From contig JADJRK010000001.1 in assembly GCA_016712285.1 (NCBI GenBank), forward strand, positions 62,001 to 126,000: 64,000 nucleotides of DNA. Direction: 5' to 3'. Positions 16,302 through 25,309 of the stretch are shown in pieces. Each line of letters starts with the position of its first letter. Positions within the stretch are counted from its first letter, which is position 1. The notes beneath the pieces are model-generated. The model saw only the letters and a list, made by a program, of their open reading frames with translations, made no database searches and was not told where the DNA came from. Both the position numbers and the translations under genes were made by a program. This DNA comes from Planctomycetota bacterium. Lineage in GTDB: Bacteria > Planctomycetota > UBA8742 > UBA2392.

Positions 16302-17135
16302 ATGCGCGCACTTGCCTTCATCCTGCTTCTGCCACTCGCCGCCTGCGGTGGCGGCAACAACGCTCCTGCGCCGCAGCCCGCACAGAACCAGCCCGCTGCA
16401 GTGAAGCGTGACGACAGCGCAAACCAGAAACGCGCGCGCGAGCTGTATGACAAGGCGCAAGAGCACTTCACCAGGGGCGACTACGTGGGCGCCGTGCCGT
16501 TGCTTGAGCAGGCGTGTGAACTTGCGCCCGGCGACTGGGAGGTTCAGGCGCGGCTAGGCCACGCCTATGAACGCGTGCGCCGCTTTGCTGAGGCTCGCGC
16601 CCAATTCATGCTCGCGGCCAAGCTGGCCGAGGGCGACGAACGCGTCGAGCTTGAGGGCCGTGCCGCCCACTGCAGCCATGTGTTGGCCGACGAAGCGTAC
16701 AAGCGAGGCGAAGACAAGCTCGCCCTTGAGCACCTGCGCGACGCAGTCAAGCTGCGCCCCGCCGAGGCAGAAATCAGCATGTTGCTCGGCTACGTCCAGC
16801 AGCGCCGCAAAGAGTACGCCGAAGCCGAATCGGCATTCCGACTTGCCGCCGATCTGTTCACGGACGCGCGGCGGCGGGACGCGATGTTCTGGCTGGGACA
16901 GGCTCAGTTCGCGCAGGAGAAGTACGAAGAGACTCTCGAGACGTACACCACGCTGATCAACGAGCGCATGACCAGCAACGACATTTATGGCTGGCGCGCG
17001 TACTGCCACCACCTGCTCGGCAACCGCGAAGAAGCCCGCCGCGATTTCGAGAAGGCCGGCGAGTACGCCACCACGCCCGAGAAGCGAAAAGAGTATGCCG
17101 ACGCCGCCGCCGCGCTGGCGCGGGAGGGTGATTGA
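16302..17135 (+). CDS. TPR lipoprotein
   Basis: A 277-residue product with a lipoprotein signal (MRALAFILLLPLAAC, lipobox LAAC, Cys15). About five to six tetratricopeptide-like helix pairs cover residues 45-270 (for example ALEHLRDAVKLRPAEAEISMLLGY and AESAFRLAADL). It probably acts as a protein-interaction scaffold on the periplasmic face of a membrane. The start is ATG 16302; longer in-frame starts would bury the signal peptide. Its stop overlaps the TTG start of rsmJ by 4 bases, so the two are translationally coupled. Confidence 0.8.
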   Translation: MRALAFILLLPLAACGGGNNAPAPQPAQNQPAAVKRDDSANQKRARELYDKAQEHFTRGDYVGAVPLLEQACELAPGDWEVQARLGHAYERVRRFAEARAQFMLAAKLAEGDERVELEGRAAHCSHVLADEAYKRGEDKLALEHLRDAVKLRPAEAEISMLLGYVQQRRKEYAEAESAFRLAADLFTDARRRDAMFWLGQAQFAQEKYEETLETYTTLINERMTSNDIYGWRAYCHHLLGNREEARRDFEKAGEYATTPEKRKEYADAAAALAREGD

Positions 17136-17821
17136 GCCGCGTAGCATGTGCCGACCCTGCATTGGCTGGCGCGCTGGGCCTTCCACACGGGCAAGCCGAC
17201 TTCGTGCTTGAGTACATCGACGGCGCCTTGCACCTGCGGGATACGCGCCCCGGCGCGCCGGGGCCCATCTGCGCCGACTTTGAATCCCGGGTTGCCGAGA
17301 ACCGCCGCAAAGCCGGGCGCGGCTTGCTGCTCGCCAAGGCCATCGGCGTCAAGCCGGGCCAGCAGCTGAGCGTGCTGGACGCGACCGCCGGCCTGGGTCG
17401 CGACTCATATGCGCTCGCAGCGCTGCATTGCTCCGTGACAGCTGTTGAACGCTCACCCGTGGTGGCTGCGCTGCTGCGCGATGCGCTGTACCGCTCAAGC
17501 CAGGACCCGGCTGTGGCCCGCATCTCGCTGCTGCTGGCCGACGCGCGCGACCAGATGCAGACGGCGCGCTACGACGTGGTGTACCTTGATCCGATGTTTC
17601 CCGACCGCCGCAAGTCGGCCAAGGTAAAGAAGGAAATGCAGTACATGCAGGAGCTGCTGGGGCCGGAAGACGGCAGCGACCTGCTGGAGCCCGCGCTGCA
17701 AGCAGCCACGCGCCGGGTAGTCGTGAAACGTCCGGTGCATGCGCCGCGACTGCCATCAGCGGCCCAGCCGGCCCACGTGCACAAGGGCAAGAGCGTGCGC
17801 TTTGACGTCTACCTGCCGTGA
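17132..17821 (+). CDS. rsmJ: 16S rRNA (guanine1516-N2)-methyltransferase
   Basis: A 229-residue SAM-dependent methyltransferase matching the RsmJ family. LDATAGLGRDSYALA (about 82-96) is the SAM-binding loop, ERSPVVAALLRDAL follows strand 2, and VVYLDPMFPDRRKSA (about 149-163) contains the catalytic DPMFP motif. VVVKRP near the C-terminus and a final RFDVYLP complete the pattern. The start is the TTG at 17132, overlapping the previous stop; no ATG or GTG occurs in frame before the conserved region. Confidence 0.88.
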   Translation: MSRVACADPALAGALGLPHGQADFVLEYIDGALHLRDTRPGAPGPICADFESRVAENRRKAGRGLLLAKAIGVKPGQQLSVLDATAGLGRDSYALAALHCSVTAVERSPVVAALLRDALYRSSQDPAVARISLLLADARDQMQTARYDVVYLDPMFPDRRKSAKVKKEMQYMQELLGPEDGSDLLEPALQAATRRVVVKRPVHAPRLPSAAQPAHVHKGKSVRFDVYLP

Positions 17822-18480
17822 CCGGCGGGCAGCACGTCTGCGAACCAGAACCCGTCGCGCTCAATGGTTTCGCCGACTTCGATCGCAATCGGCTGGCTGA
17901 ACATGGGCCCGGAGTGCACGAAGGTGTGAAACTCGCCGTTCTCGCCACAGGGGTCGATACCCGCCGGGAGGTCGGCCAGCACGTCGTCAAATGCGCGGCC
18001 GCAGAAGGTCGGGTCCAGCTTGCGCGGGTCCACGCACGTCAGCACGGCGCGCAGACCACCGGTGGTCATCTCGCGGGCCAGCGCTGCGGTGTCGCGGCCC
18101 CACAACGGAAAGATCGGCGTGATGCCGGTGCCAGCGAGCTTGTCTTCGCGGTACTGGCGAACGTCCGGCAGAAACAGGTCGCCGAACGCCATGTGCGTGA
18201 CGCCATCGGCCACAGCCTGCGCGCATGCGGCGGTCATTAAGCGTTCGTAGACTTCATTACTGCACGGCCACGGCAGCATGACTTCGCGCAGTGGCAGACC
18301 CGCGGCATCGGCCTGGGCGCGCAGCAATTCGCGGCGCACGGCGTGCATCGCCACGCGCTGAAACTCGTCGTTCAGCGTGGTCAGCAGCCCGACCACCTGC
18401 ACGTCCGGCATCTGCCTCAAAGCATGCAGCGTCCAGGCCGAGTCTTTGCCGGATGACCAGCTGAGCAATACGCGTTTCAT
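17809..18480 (-). CDS. Dph6-like ATP pyrophosphatase (adenine nucleotide alpha-hydrolase fold)
   Basis: A 223-residue protein with the PP-loop SWSSGKDSAW at 7-16, the ATP-pyrophosphate loop of the N-type ATP pyrophosphatases. Conserved DUF71/diphthamide-synthase-like features follow: GDLFLPDVRQYRED, PIFPLWGRDT and the C-terminal GENGEFHTFV. Bacteria lack diphthamide, so the substrate differs from eukaryotic Dph6 and is unknown. Its 3' end overlaps that of convergent rsmJ by 13 bases. Confidence 0.85.
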   Translation of the reverse strand: MKRVLLSWSSGKDSAWTLHALRQMPDVQVVGLLTTLNDEFQRVAMHAVRRELLRAQADAAGLPLREVMLPWPCSNEVYERLMTAACAQAVADGVTHMAFGDLFLPDVRQYREDKLAGTGITPIFPLWGRDTAALAREMTTGGLRAVLTCVDPRKLDPTFCGRAFDDVLADLPAGIDPCGENGEFHTFVHSGPMFSQPIAIEVGETIERDGFWFADVLPAGHGR

Positions 18481-18562
18481 GGGCGCCGGGTCTACAACGC
18501 ATCGGGCGCTTTGTAACTCCCGGCGTCGAAATCCGTATTACACTGGGGGGCGGAGGTGCCGT

Positions 18563-19774
18563 ATGTGGGACCGTTCGTACCGTTGGCAGCGCCTGACCCG
18601 TGTCGTTGCGGGCGTCGGCGTTGTCGCCGCGCTGTTCATTGGCGTGGCAACCGTTTCCCAGACTGAAGCCGCGGGCCGTGCCGCTGACGGCGTGCGCGAA
18701 ATCTCGCGCGAGACCGCGCCTGACACCGACAGCACCGTCATCTGCAACGTGCCCGTTGAACTGGGCGTGCGCAAGGGCGGCCTGGTGTATCGCGAGGGCG
18801 AGGGCGGCAAAGCCGAAATTGTGGGCCGCGTGATCAAGGTCAGTGAGGCCTCGGCCGGTGCGCAGGAAATTACTGTTCTGCTTACGCCCACGGCGGCGGG
18901 CGCGATGGCACGCGGCGGCAAGCTGCGCGGCGCCGAGCCGACAGCCAGCGTCGAAGACGCGTTTCGCCTGTTGATCAGCCCAGACATCCCGCGTGAAGAG
19001 GCCAAGATCGCCCGTGACCGGCTGTGGCCCGCGATCGAGAAGCACGTGCTGCCGAAGTTGAAAGAACGCGTCACCAAGGAAGTCACCGAAAGCTTTGACA
19101 ATCTGGACGACGACGACCGTGAGTTGCTGGACAAAAGCATCCTTGAGTTGCGCGACGAAATGACCGAGCTGGAAGAGATCCTGCTCAATCGCCTCGCCAA
19201 CCGCGCCTGGGAAGTGATTGGTGTCAGCGGCGTGGCGGAAGGCATCATGCGCAAGACCGGCGACGCAGCCGGCAACACCGCTGAAAAAGTCAAGAATTGG
19301 GTGAAGAGCTGGTGGGGCGCCGAAGAAGAAGCCGCGGAAGAGGAAAGTGACTTCTTAACGCCAGAGCGTGCAGCCGCATTGCGCATTGCCCTGGAAGAAG
19401 AAGTGGAAGCATTCCTGAAGGAGTACGACAAGGACATCAAGGAAAAGTTCAACAAGGTGCTCAACAACCGCCGCGCCGAGTTCATTGAGAAGTTCGAGAC
19501 CAAGTGGGGGCCCAAGCTTTACGAGAACGCGCTGGTGCCAAGCTGGCTTGAAGGTGAAGAGGGCGTGCTGGAAGCTGCCGAGGAGTACGCCAACGACTTC
19601 GCGCAGCGCCGGCTGTTGACGCCCGAGGGCGGTCCCAAGTTACTGCTCGCCTACGCGCTGCGCTCAAGCCTGGGCATCACGCAGGACCCGCTGCTGGTGA
19701 TCAAGCCCGAACTGACAGGCAAAGTCGAGTTCGAGTGGATCATGCCACGACTTGAGAAGGACACTCGCAAGTGA
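18563..19774 (+). CDS. Membrane-anchored MCE/MlaD-like partner of the fused ABC transporter
   Basis: A 403-residue product with an N-terminal TM anchor at about 12-31, then a beta-rich region at about 56-122 (LGVRKGGLVYREGEGGKAEI, VGRVIKV, EITVLLTP). This resembles the V-x-Y-x-G-x-x-V-G-x-V pattern of MCE domains, though distantly. The remainder (130-400) is highly charged and helical (EEEVEAFLKEYDKDIKEKF), as in the long helices of MlaD/PqiB. Its last codon overlaps the GTG start of the next gene, an ATPase-MlaE fusion, which supports a role as its substrate-binding subunit. The MCE assignment is an inference from weak pattern plus context. Confidence 0.6.
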   Translation: MWDRSYRWQRLTRVVAGVGVVAALFIGVATVSQTEAAGRAADGVREISRETAPDTDSTVICNVPVELGVRKGGLVYREGEGGKAEIVGRVIKVSEASAGAQEITVLLTPTAAGAMARGGKLRGAEPTASVEDAFRLLISPDIPREEAKIARDRLWPAIEKHVLPKLKERVTKEVTESFDNLDDDDRELLDKSILELRDEMTELEEILLNRLANRAWEVIGVSGVAEGIMRKTGDAAGNTAEKVKNWVKSWWGAEEEAAEEESDFLTPERAAALRIALEEEVEAFLKEYDKDIKEKFNKVLNNRRAEFIEKFETKWGPKLYENALVPSWLEGEEGVLEAAEEYANDFAQRRLLTPEGGPKLLLAYALRSSLGITQDPLLVIKPELTGKVEFEWIMPRLEKDTRK

Positions 19775-21420
19775 CCGAGAGTGCCACCACGACTGAGCCA
19801 GCGTTGGCGCAGTCCGCGCCGCCGGCCGGCGTTGAGCTGCACATTCGTGAACTTGAGGTCAAGCTTGGCGCGGACGTGCTGCGGTTGCAGGCGCCCGTCA
19901 GCATGCGCGCGGGGCGGCTTTACGTGCTTTGGGGGCCCAGCGGCAGCGGCAAGAGTAGTTTTGTGCGCGCGCTGCTTGGCCTGGGCGATCTCGCCACGCC
20001 GCGGGTCGTGGCGCGCGGCGACGTGACGCTGATCGACGGCGCGGGCGTGGATTACCCGCTGTGGCAGGGCGCCAGCTACAACCCCGATGCCCGAAGCCAG
20101 ATCGCGTTTCTGCCCCAGGCCGACCGCCTTGGGTTCATTGACGGCCTAAGCACCCTCGAGAATGTGCGGCTGTACGGCAGCCTGCCGCGCGACGCCGCGA
20201 AGACTCACGCCGAGAACCTGGCGGCACGCTTTCACCTGATGAAGCTGCCGGCCAAGCTCAGCCATGCCAGCGGCGGCGAGCGCATGCGCCTTTCGGCTGT
20301 GCGCGCCCTGCTGAAACGCGGGGAAGACCAGACACCGCCTGCATTGGTCATCGCCGACGAACCCACGGCGGGGCTGGATGCGATTGCAGCCAAGGGCCTT
20401 GCCAAAGAGCTGATCGACTACGCGCGCCGCAAGGACAGCATTGTCGTGGTCATCAGCCACGATCCGCAGGTGTTTACCGGTCAAGAGCCACCCGAAGTGG
20501 ATCGCACCGGCGGCAGCAAGACCGTGCACATCTTTGAGTGCGCCGTCGGCGCCGACCACGCGCCGATTGAACAGGAGATCGGGCGCCTCAAGATTGAAGC
20601 GGGCCGACCCGTGAATCCGGTGCTGGAAGGCGTCAAGAACCGGGCCACCGAGGCGATGGCAATGCTCGGCGGGGCGGCACTCGCGCCGCTGGCATTCCTG
20701 TGGGGGCTGATGTGCATCAAGCGGCCGGGCTTTGTGCTCAAGCGCGTGATCGCCGATGCAGGGGACCTTGGCACGCACCTGTTTTCGTGGCTGGGAAGCC
20801 TGCTGATCGGCGGCACGGTCGCGTACTTCATCTTTGAGCAGTTGCCGCGGCCGGAGCTGGTCGAGCCGCTGCTGTTGGAAGAAATTCTGCAAGCCACCGG
20901 GCACACGCTGATTCGCGTCGTGCTGCCCCTTGGTGCCGCGGCGTTGATTACCGGCAAGTTGGGCGCAGCGCAGGCTGCGCGCCTTGCCAGCGGCGTGCGC
21001 GGCGGCTCACTGGAGACGCTGGCGCTGGCGCGCTGGCGCGTCGAGGCGTATGGACTTGTGCCTGCCGTGCTGGCGCAGACGCTTGCGATCATGGCGGCAA
21101 CCTTTGTCGCCTGTTACAGCGGCATCGCGCTGGCAAGCTTGATCTATGTGGCCGGCCACGAGGGTGCGTCGATGGGCCTGGCTGTGCAGCTCATGTCCGA
21201 CGGTCTCGAGTCGGCGCCGAAGTGGAAAGAGTTTCTGTGGGCCAAGGTGGTTGCCAGTGGCTTCATTGGTGGGGCGCTAGCGGCCATGTTCGGGCTGGCG
21301 CCGGCCCAGGGCGAGGACGACGTGGCCAAAGCCGTGCATCGCACGCTGCTGTGGGGGATCCTTGCTGTGATCACGGTGCAGTGCGCCTTCATCGTCTGGG
21401 AATTCGCGCGTTACCGGTAG
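19771..21420 (+). CDS. ABC ATPase fused to an MlaE-type permease
   Basis: A 549-residue single-chain transporter. Residues about 20-260 form an ABC ATPase: Walker A GPSGSGKS at 55-62, Q-loop Gln116, signature ASGGE at 166-170, Walker B ALVIADEP at 191-198 and switch His230. Residues about 295-549 are a hydrophobic permease. Its segment at 380-440 (RVVLPLGAAALITGKLGAA, GGSLETLALARWRVEAYGLVPAVLA) follows the MlaE permease pattern. In Mla/Tgd/Mce systems these are normally separate MlaF and MlaE proteins. It starts at GTG 19771, overlapping the upstream MCE-like gene by 4 bases. It is predicted to move lipids between membranes. Confidence 0.8.
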   Translation: MTESATTTEPALAQSAPPAGVELHIRELEVKLGADVLRLQAPVSMRAGRLYVLWGPSGSGKSSFVRALLGLGDLATPRVVARGDVTLIDGAGVDYPLWQGASYNPDARSQIAFLPQADRLGFIDGLSTLENVRLYGSLPRDAAKTHAENLAARFHLMKLPAKLSHASGGERMRLSAVRALLKRGEDQTPPALVIADEPTAGLDAIAAKGLAKELIDYARRKDSIVVVISHDPQVFTGQEPPEVDRTGGSKTVHIFECAVGADHAPIEQEIGRLKIEAGRPVNPVLEGVKNRATEAMAMLGGAALAPLAFLWGLMCIKRPGFVLKRVIADAGDLGTHLFSWLGSLLIGGTVAYFIFEQLPRPELVEPLLLEEILQATGHTLIRVVLPLGAAALITGKLGAAQAARLASGVRGGSLETLALARWRVEAYGLVPAVLAQTLAIMAATFVACYSGIALASLIYVAGHEGASMGLAVQLMSDGLESAPKWKEFLWAKVVASGFIGGALAAMFGLAPAQGEDDVAKAVHRTLLWGILAVITVQCAFIVWEFARYR

Positions 21421-21462
21421 GGGCTTGCCTTGTCATGCCGCCACGGTTGAAACTGGCAAACC

Positions 21463-21993
21463 GTGGACCACACCGACGACATGCTTGTAGCGCGCTTGCG
21501 GCGCAGCGACCTTGCCGCGCTTGACGCCATCGTGGCGGCGCACCAGGACGCGCTGGTGCGCATTACGCGGGTCGTTGCAGGCGACGATGCCCGCGCCCAC
21601 GATGCTGCGCAGGAGGCCTTCGTCAGTCTGTGGCGCAACCCCGAGGCATTTGTCGGGGGCTCGTTGCGCGCGTGGTTGATCACCGTGGCGCGCAACGTTG
21701 CCTTGAACGAGATACGCGCCACGCGCCGGCGCACTGCGCGGCACGGCAAATCAGAATTGCGCCCGCCCTCTGACCCCGCACTGAAAGTTGCGGGTGCTGA
21801 CCGGCTGGCGCAGGTGCGGGCGTTTCTTGACACATTGCCCGAGCAGGAGCGCACGGCGCTGACCCTGTTTGCTGTGGAGGGCATGGCGCAAGCCGAGATT
21901 GCGGCGGCCCTGGGCACCAGCGAGGGGGCGGTCAAACAGGCCATCTTGAGCGCCCGCAAGAAAATCAGGGACAGGTTTGACGATTCTTCCTGA
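21463..21993 (+). CDS. ECF sigma factor (RNA polymerase sigma-70 family)
   Basis: A 176-residue group IV sigma factor. Region 2 covers about 10-80 (DAIVAAHQDALVRITRVV, DAAQEAFVSLW, LRAWLITVARN). Region 4 is the helix-turn-helix at about 128-170 (LPEQERTALTLFAVEGMAQAEIAAAL, then TSEGAVKQAILSARKKI). The GTG start at 21463 is used because it gives the usual acidic lead (DHTDDMLVARLR); an ATG six codons later is possible. It is followed after 54 bases by a FecR-like membrane protein, its likely regulator. Confidence 0.9.
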   Translation: MDHTDDMLVARLRRSDLAALDAIVAAHQDALVRITRVVAGDDARAHDAAQEAFVSLWRNPEAFVGGSLRAWLITVARNVALNEIRATRRRTARHGKSELRPPSDPALKVAGADRLAQVRAFLDTLPEQERTALTLFAVEGMAQAEIAAALGTSEGAVKQAILSARKKIRDRFDDSS

Positions 21994-22047
21994 CCTGTAT
22001 GCCACGGGTGGGGTTATCACTATAGAAGGCACAGCTTTCGAGGAATC

Positions 22048-23463
22048 ATGCCGGGACACGATCCAGTAGACGACCTTGTACGCCGCAGCATCGCGAACGC
22101 CCAGGGCGCGCCCGCCGGCTTTGGCGCCCGTGTGCGTATGCGTGCGCAGGGCGACATGGCGGCACGGCGCCGCGCGCGCGTTGCGTGGCTGCGCGCCGGC
22201 GTGTCAGTGGCTGCCGCGGCGCTGCTGGTGGCGTTCGTCCTGATGTACGTAGACTTCACACCACCCGCCAAACCGGATACCGCCCAAGGCAACGAAGCCG
22301 CGCCTGCACCCGCGCCCCAAGCTGAAACCCCGACCCCCGAAGGTCAGCCCAAGCCGGGGCCTGACGCTCCTGCCCCGAAAGAGCCTGCCCCGGCAGCCAA
22401 CGACCCGCTGCCGCGCGAGCCCGGCAATGGCAGCCCGAAACCGCAGCCCGAGCCCGAACCGAAGCCAGCACCCGAGCCGGCGCCAAAGCCGGAAGACACG
22501 GTCGAGACACCCAAGCCTGAACCCAAACCCGAGCCGGGCCCGACCGAGGCGCCGCCAGCGCCGGAGCGCGTGCTGATTGCCACGGTGCCCGAAAACGTGA
22601 AGCTGCGTCTGTTCGAGAACGCCCAGTGGCGCGACGCCATCGCCGGCGACCCGATTGTCGCGGGCACACGCATGCAGGCGCGGCGGGGCAACGTTGACCT
22701 GTTGCTGAGCGGCGGCGAGCAGGTCAGGTTCGATGGCGAGATCACGCTTGGCGTGCACGAAGGTGCCCTGCTGGCCGAGCTGCACGACGACGGCCTGTAC
22801 GCCGACAACCTCGGTTTCGAGCGTGAGTTACTTGTGCGCGGCGAGGGCCTGGAGTCGCGCCTGACAGCGGGCGCGGCTCTGTTTTCAGTGAGCAGCGGCG
22901 CGCTGACGGCAACCTGCCTGGAGGGGCGCCTGACACTCGGTGGCGACGTTGTCGAACGCGGCACCGAACGCAAAGCGACAAGCCGCGCAGTCCAGCGCGC
23001 CAAAGAGTTCCAGGGCGACGCGCTGCTGAAAGGCATCCCGGCACGCGTGATTGCCCGCTATGACTTTGATGTGGAGCCCACCGGCGGTTTATACGGTGAT
23101 GGTGAACGCCTGGAAGGCGGCGCGGTGGTCATGGACCAGAAGCCGTACTACATCGGTTTTCGGCACAATGCGACGTTGACGGTGCTGCCCGGCATGTGCG
23201 TGCGGCTGCGGTTCCGGTGCACGGACGTTGAGCGCCTTGAGCTGGAGCAGTTCCTGGCAGACAACACCATGTTCAAGCATGTCTGGACTCCTGCCAAGGG
23301 CAGCGACTGGCAGGAACTTGAGCTCAAGCTGGCCGACATTCCGGCGCGCGAGGATGCGGGCATGCGCCTGCAAGCCGGCGACGCGCTGCGCAACTTCAAG
23401 CTGCATTTTGTCGGCAACAAACTGGAGATTGACTGGGTGGAGTTTGTGCGATTGCAGGAGTAG
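22048..23463 (+). CDS. Membrane regulator with FecR-like outer domain, partner of the ECF sigma factor
   Basis: A 471-residue product. A basic cytoplasmic segment (1-47) without zinc-ligand cysteines is followed by a TM helix at about 48-68 and a long Pro/Glu/Lys-rich linker at about 71-175. A beta-rich FecR-like domain follows at about 176-310 (GTRMQARRGNVDLLLSGGEQVRFDGE, GALTATCLEGRLTLGG). A second beta-rich domain at about 335-471 resembles a jelly-roll carbohydrate-binding module (YDFDVEPTGG, LEIDWVEFVRL). The position right after the sigma gene suggests a transmembrane anti-sigma/FecR regulator. A TATAGA box and the leader sequence CGAGGAATC precede ATG 22048. Confidence 0.7.
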   Translation: MPGHDPVDDLVRRSIANAQGAPAGFGARVRMRAQGDMAARRRARVAWLRAGVSVAAAALLVAFVLMYVDFTPPAKPDTAQGNEAAPAPAPQAETPTPEGQPKPGPDAPAPKEPAPAANDPLPREPGNGSPKPQPEPEPKPAPEPAPKPEDTVETPKPEPKPEPGPTEAPPAPERVLIATVPENVKLRLFENAQWRDAIAGDPIVAGTRMQARRGNVDLLLSGGEQVRFDGEITLGVHEGALLAELHDDGLYADNLGFERELLVRGEGLESRLTAGAALFSVSSGALTATCLEGRLTLGGDVVERGTERKATSRAVQRAKEFQGDALLKGIPARVIARYDFDVEPTGGLYGDGERLEGGAVVMDQKPYYIGFRHNATLTVLPGMCVRLRFRCTDVERLELEQFLADNTMFKHVWTPAKGSDWQELELKLADIPAREDAGMRLQAGDALRNFKLHFVGNKLEIDWVEFVRLQE

Positions 23464-23548
23464 GCCGCAAGAGTTTTTGTGCGACGGGCGATGGCGTTCA
23501 GGGGTATGATGATCACATGAGCGTCGGCGGGCGCGAATGTGAGGCCGC

Positions 23549-24001
23549 ATGGCTGCGCCAGACACAGACCCGGACCAGAAGCCGGACGCGAATCAGGCTG
23601 ACGAAGCACAAGAGTCTGACGAAATCGGCATTGAAGACCTCGGCACGGGCCAGCACCCGGCTCCGCCCGACGACGACCTGCAGGCCACGCGATTTGAAGT
23701 AACCCACATCGGGTTGCAGGAAATTGACGCACACGGCGAAGTCGCATTTCACCGCATCGTGACAGCCGAGTTTCGCATCGGCCGCCATCCCGACAACAAC
23801 CTTTCGATCGGTAACGACGGGCGTGTGTCGCGCCATCACGCCACCATCCTGGCAACGCCCACGGGCTATGAAATTCGCGACGAGGGCAGCGCCAACGGCA
23901 CGCGCGTCAGCGGCCGGTTGGTGAACGGGAGTCTGCCGCTGCAACATGGCGACAAGATTGTCATCGGTTCGCTGGAATTCACGTTCGTGCTGCGCAAGTG
24001 A
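23549..24001 (+). CDS. FHA-domain protein with acidic tail
   Basis: A 150-residue soluble protein. The first 50 residues are acidic and disordered-looking (PDTDPDQKPD, DEAQESDEIGIED). An FHA domain covers about 50-148, with FRIGRHPDNNL, VSRHHATI and DEGSANGTRVSGRLV. The canonical SSNG turn is SANG here. It is the fourth FHA protein in the window and lies 85 bases after the FecR-like gene on the same strand, so it may be part of that signalling locus. Confidence 0.85.
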   Translation: MAAPDTDPDQKPDANQADEAQESDEIGIEDLGTGQHPAPPDDDLQATRFEVTHIGLQEIDAHGEVAFHRIVTAEFRIGRHPDNNLSIGNDGRVSRHHATILATPTGYEIRDEGSANGTRVSGRLVNGSLPLQHGDKIVIGSLEFTFVLRK

Positions 24002-24010
24002 ATCCAGGTT

Positions 24011-25309
24011 TTAGCCAATCCGCTGGCTTCGGGTGCTCAGGACAAGTTTGTAACGCCGCGCTCGATTCAGTCCGGGCAAAACGGCCAGTTCCACGGCAAT
24101 CGCCGCCAGATAGCACACGATGGTTGTGGCAATGACGATGCGAAAGCGCCCGTTGTCCATCGCGATCAGGTACCCGGCCACGAAGTTGGCAATCGTGAAG
24201 AAGATGTGGCGCGACGAATGTACCCACACCGCCACCGCGTTGCGGTCGCGGTCATCTGCAACTTCCTGCGCAAACTGCTTGTAGATCGGGTCGCTGTTAT
24301 TCATCAGCACCTGCCGCGCGATGAAGGCGGTCACCGCAGCCCACAGGTAGTGGCCCAGCGCCAGTTCAATAAAGAACGGCAGGCTCAACAGCTGCGCCAC
24401 AATCATCACCTTGACCGGGCCGAAGCGCCGCACCAGCGGCGGCGTCGCGAGATAGCCAAAGACCAGCACTGCGAACATCGCCATGAAAATCGGCGCGATC
24501 TGTTGCGGCGACAGGCCCCACTCGTTCTTGAAGTACACGTTGAAAAAAGGAATCGTCAGGCCCGCGCCAAACCCGATCATCATTTCCGGCAGGCCAAGCC
24601 ACAGCAGTTTCTTCTTGTCGTGGAACGTCAGGATCTGGCGCAGCGACTTGCCCTTGCCGTCGGGTGCGCCCTCTTTCACCAGCGCGATCGGCACCAGCGC
24701 CAGCAACACAAGTCCCGCCGCAACAAGCAGCGTCGCGCGATAGCCGAACAGAAGCGGCGGCACGGATTCGCCCAGCAGGGTCGCGCCGTCGCCCGCCAGC
24801 ACCGTGAACCACTGCTGCAGCAGGCCGGACAGCAGGCTGCCGATGAATCCCGACAGCGGCCAGCTTACGGCGCTGAGTATCGCAAAGCCGAACACACGTT
24901 CCTGCGCGCTGGTGTTGCGCATCAGAAACGGGGCGCCCAGCGCCATGTTCAAACTCATCGCAACGCCCGCGGCCAGTGCAGCGCCCTGGAAGACCTGCAA
25001 CGTGCCGAACAGGCCCTGCGCCGCAAACCCGCACGCGTTGGCAAGGCAGATGCACGCCAGCATCACTTTGGCGCGGAAACGGCTGATGATCACGATGGCC
25101 GGCAGCGCAATCAGCAGGCCGCCCAGACTGTTGAAGCCCTGCACGCTGGTGACCTGCTGGTCTGCCAGGCCCATGTCCACGAGGTACTGGTTGCGCAGCA
25201 CCATGAAAATCTGGCGCCCGATGCCCATGACCAGCGCGGCGCACAGGAACAGCCAGACGTTGCGTTTCAGCAGGCCGACGTTTCTCAGGTACTCGCGCAG
25301 GCCGTTCAT
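24011..25309 (-). CDS. MFS transporter
   Basis: A 432-residue membrane protein with about 12 hydrophobic helices in two halves and a cytoplasmic loop containing KGKSLRQILTFHDKKKLL near the middle. The first half shows the R-N-Q-Y-L-V start and an ISRFRAK loop typical of the major facilitator superfamily. The substrate cannot be read. Its ATG at 25307-25309 overlaps the stop of pabB by 4 bases (ATGA), so it is translationally coupled to pabB. Confidence 0.88.
   Translation of the reverse strand: MNGLREYLRNVGLLKRNVWLFLCAALVMGIGRQIFMVLRNQYLVDMGLADQQVTSVQGFNSLGGLLIALPAIVIISRFRAKVMLACICLANACGFAAQGLFGTLQVFQGAALAAGVAMSLNMALGAPFLMRNTSAQERVFGFAILSAVSWPLSGFIGSLLSGLLQQWFTVLAGDGATLLGESVPPLLFGYRATLLVAAGLVLLALVPIALVKEGAPDGKGKSLRQILTFHDKKKLLWLGLPEMMIGFGAGLTIPFFNVYFKNEWGLSPQQIAPIFMAMFAVLVFGYLATPPLVRRFGPVKVMIVAQLLSLPFFIELALGHYLWAAVTAFIARQVLMNNSDPIYKQFAQEVADDRDRNAVAVWVHSSRHIFFTIANFVAGYLIAMDNGRFRIVIATTIVCYLAAIAVELAVLPGLNRARRYKLVLSTRSQRIG

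Noticed and set aside
14965..16311. A 448-codon open frame on the minus strand
   Set aside because: Antisense to the CoA-transferase gene, which has a complete catalytic signature.
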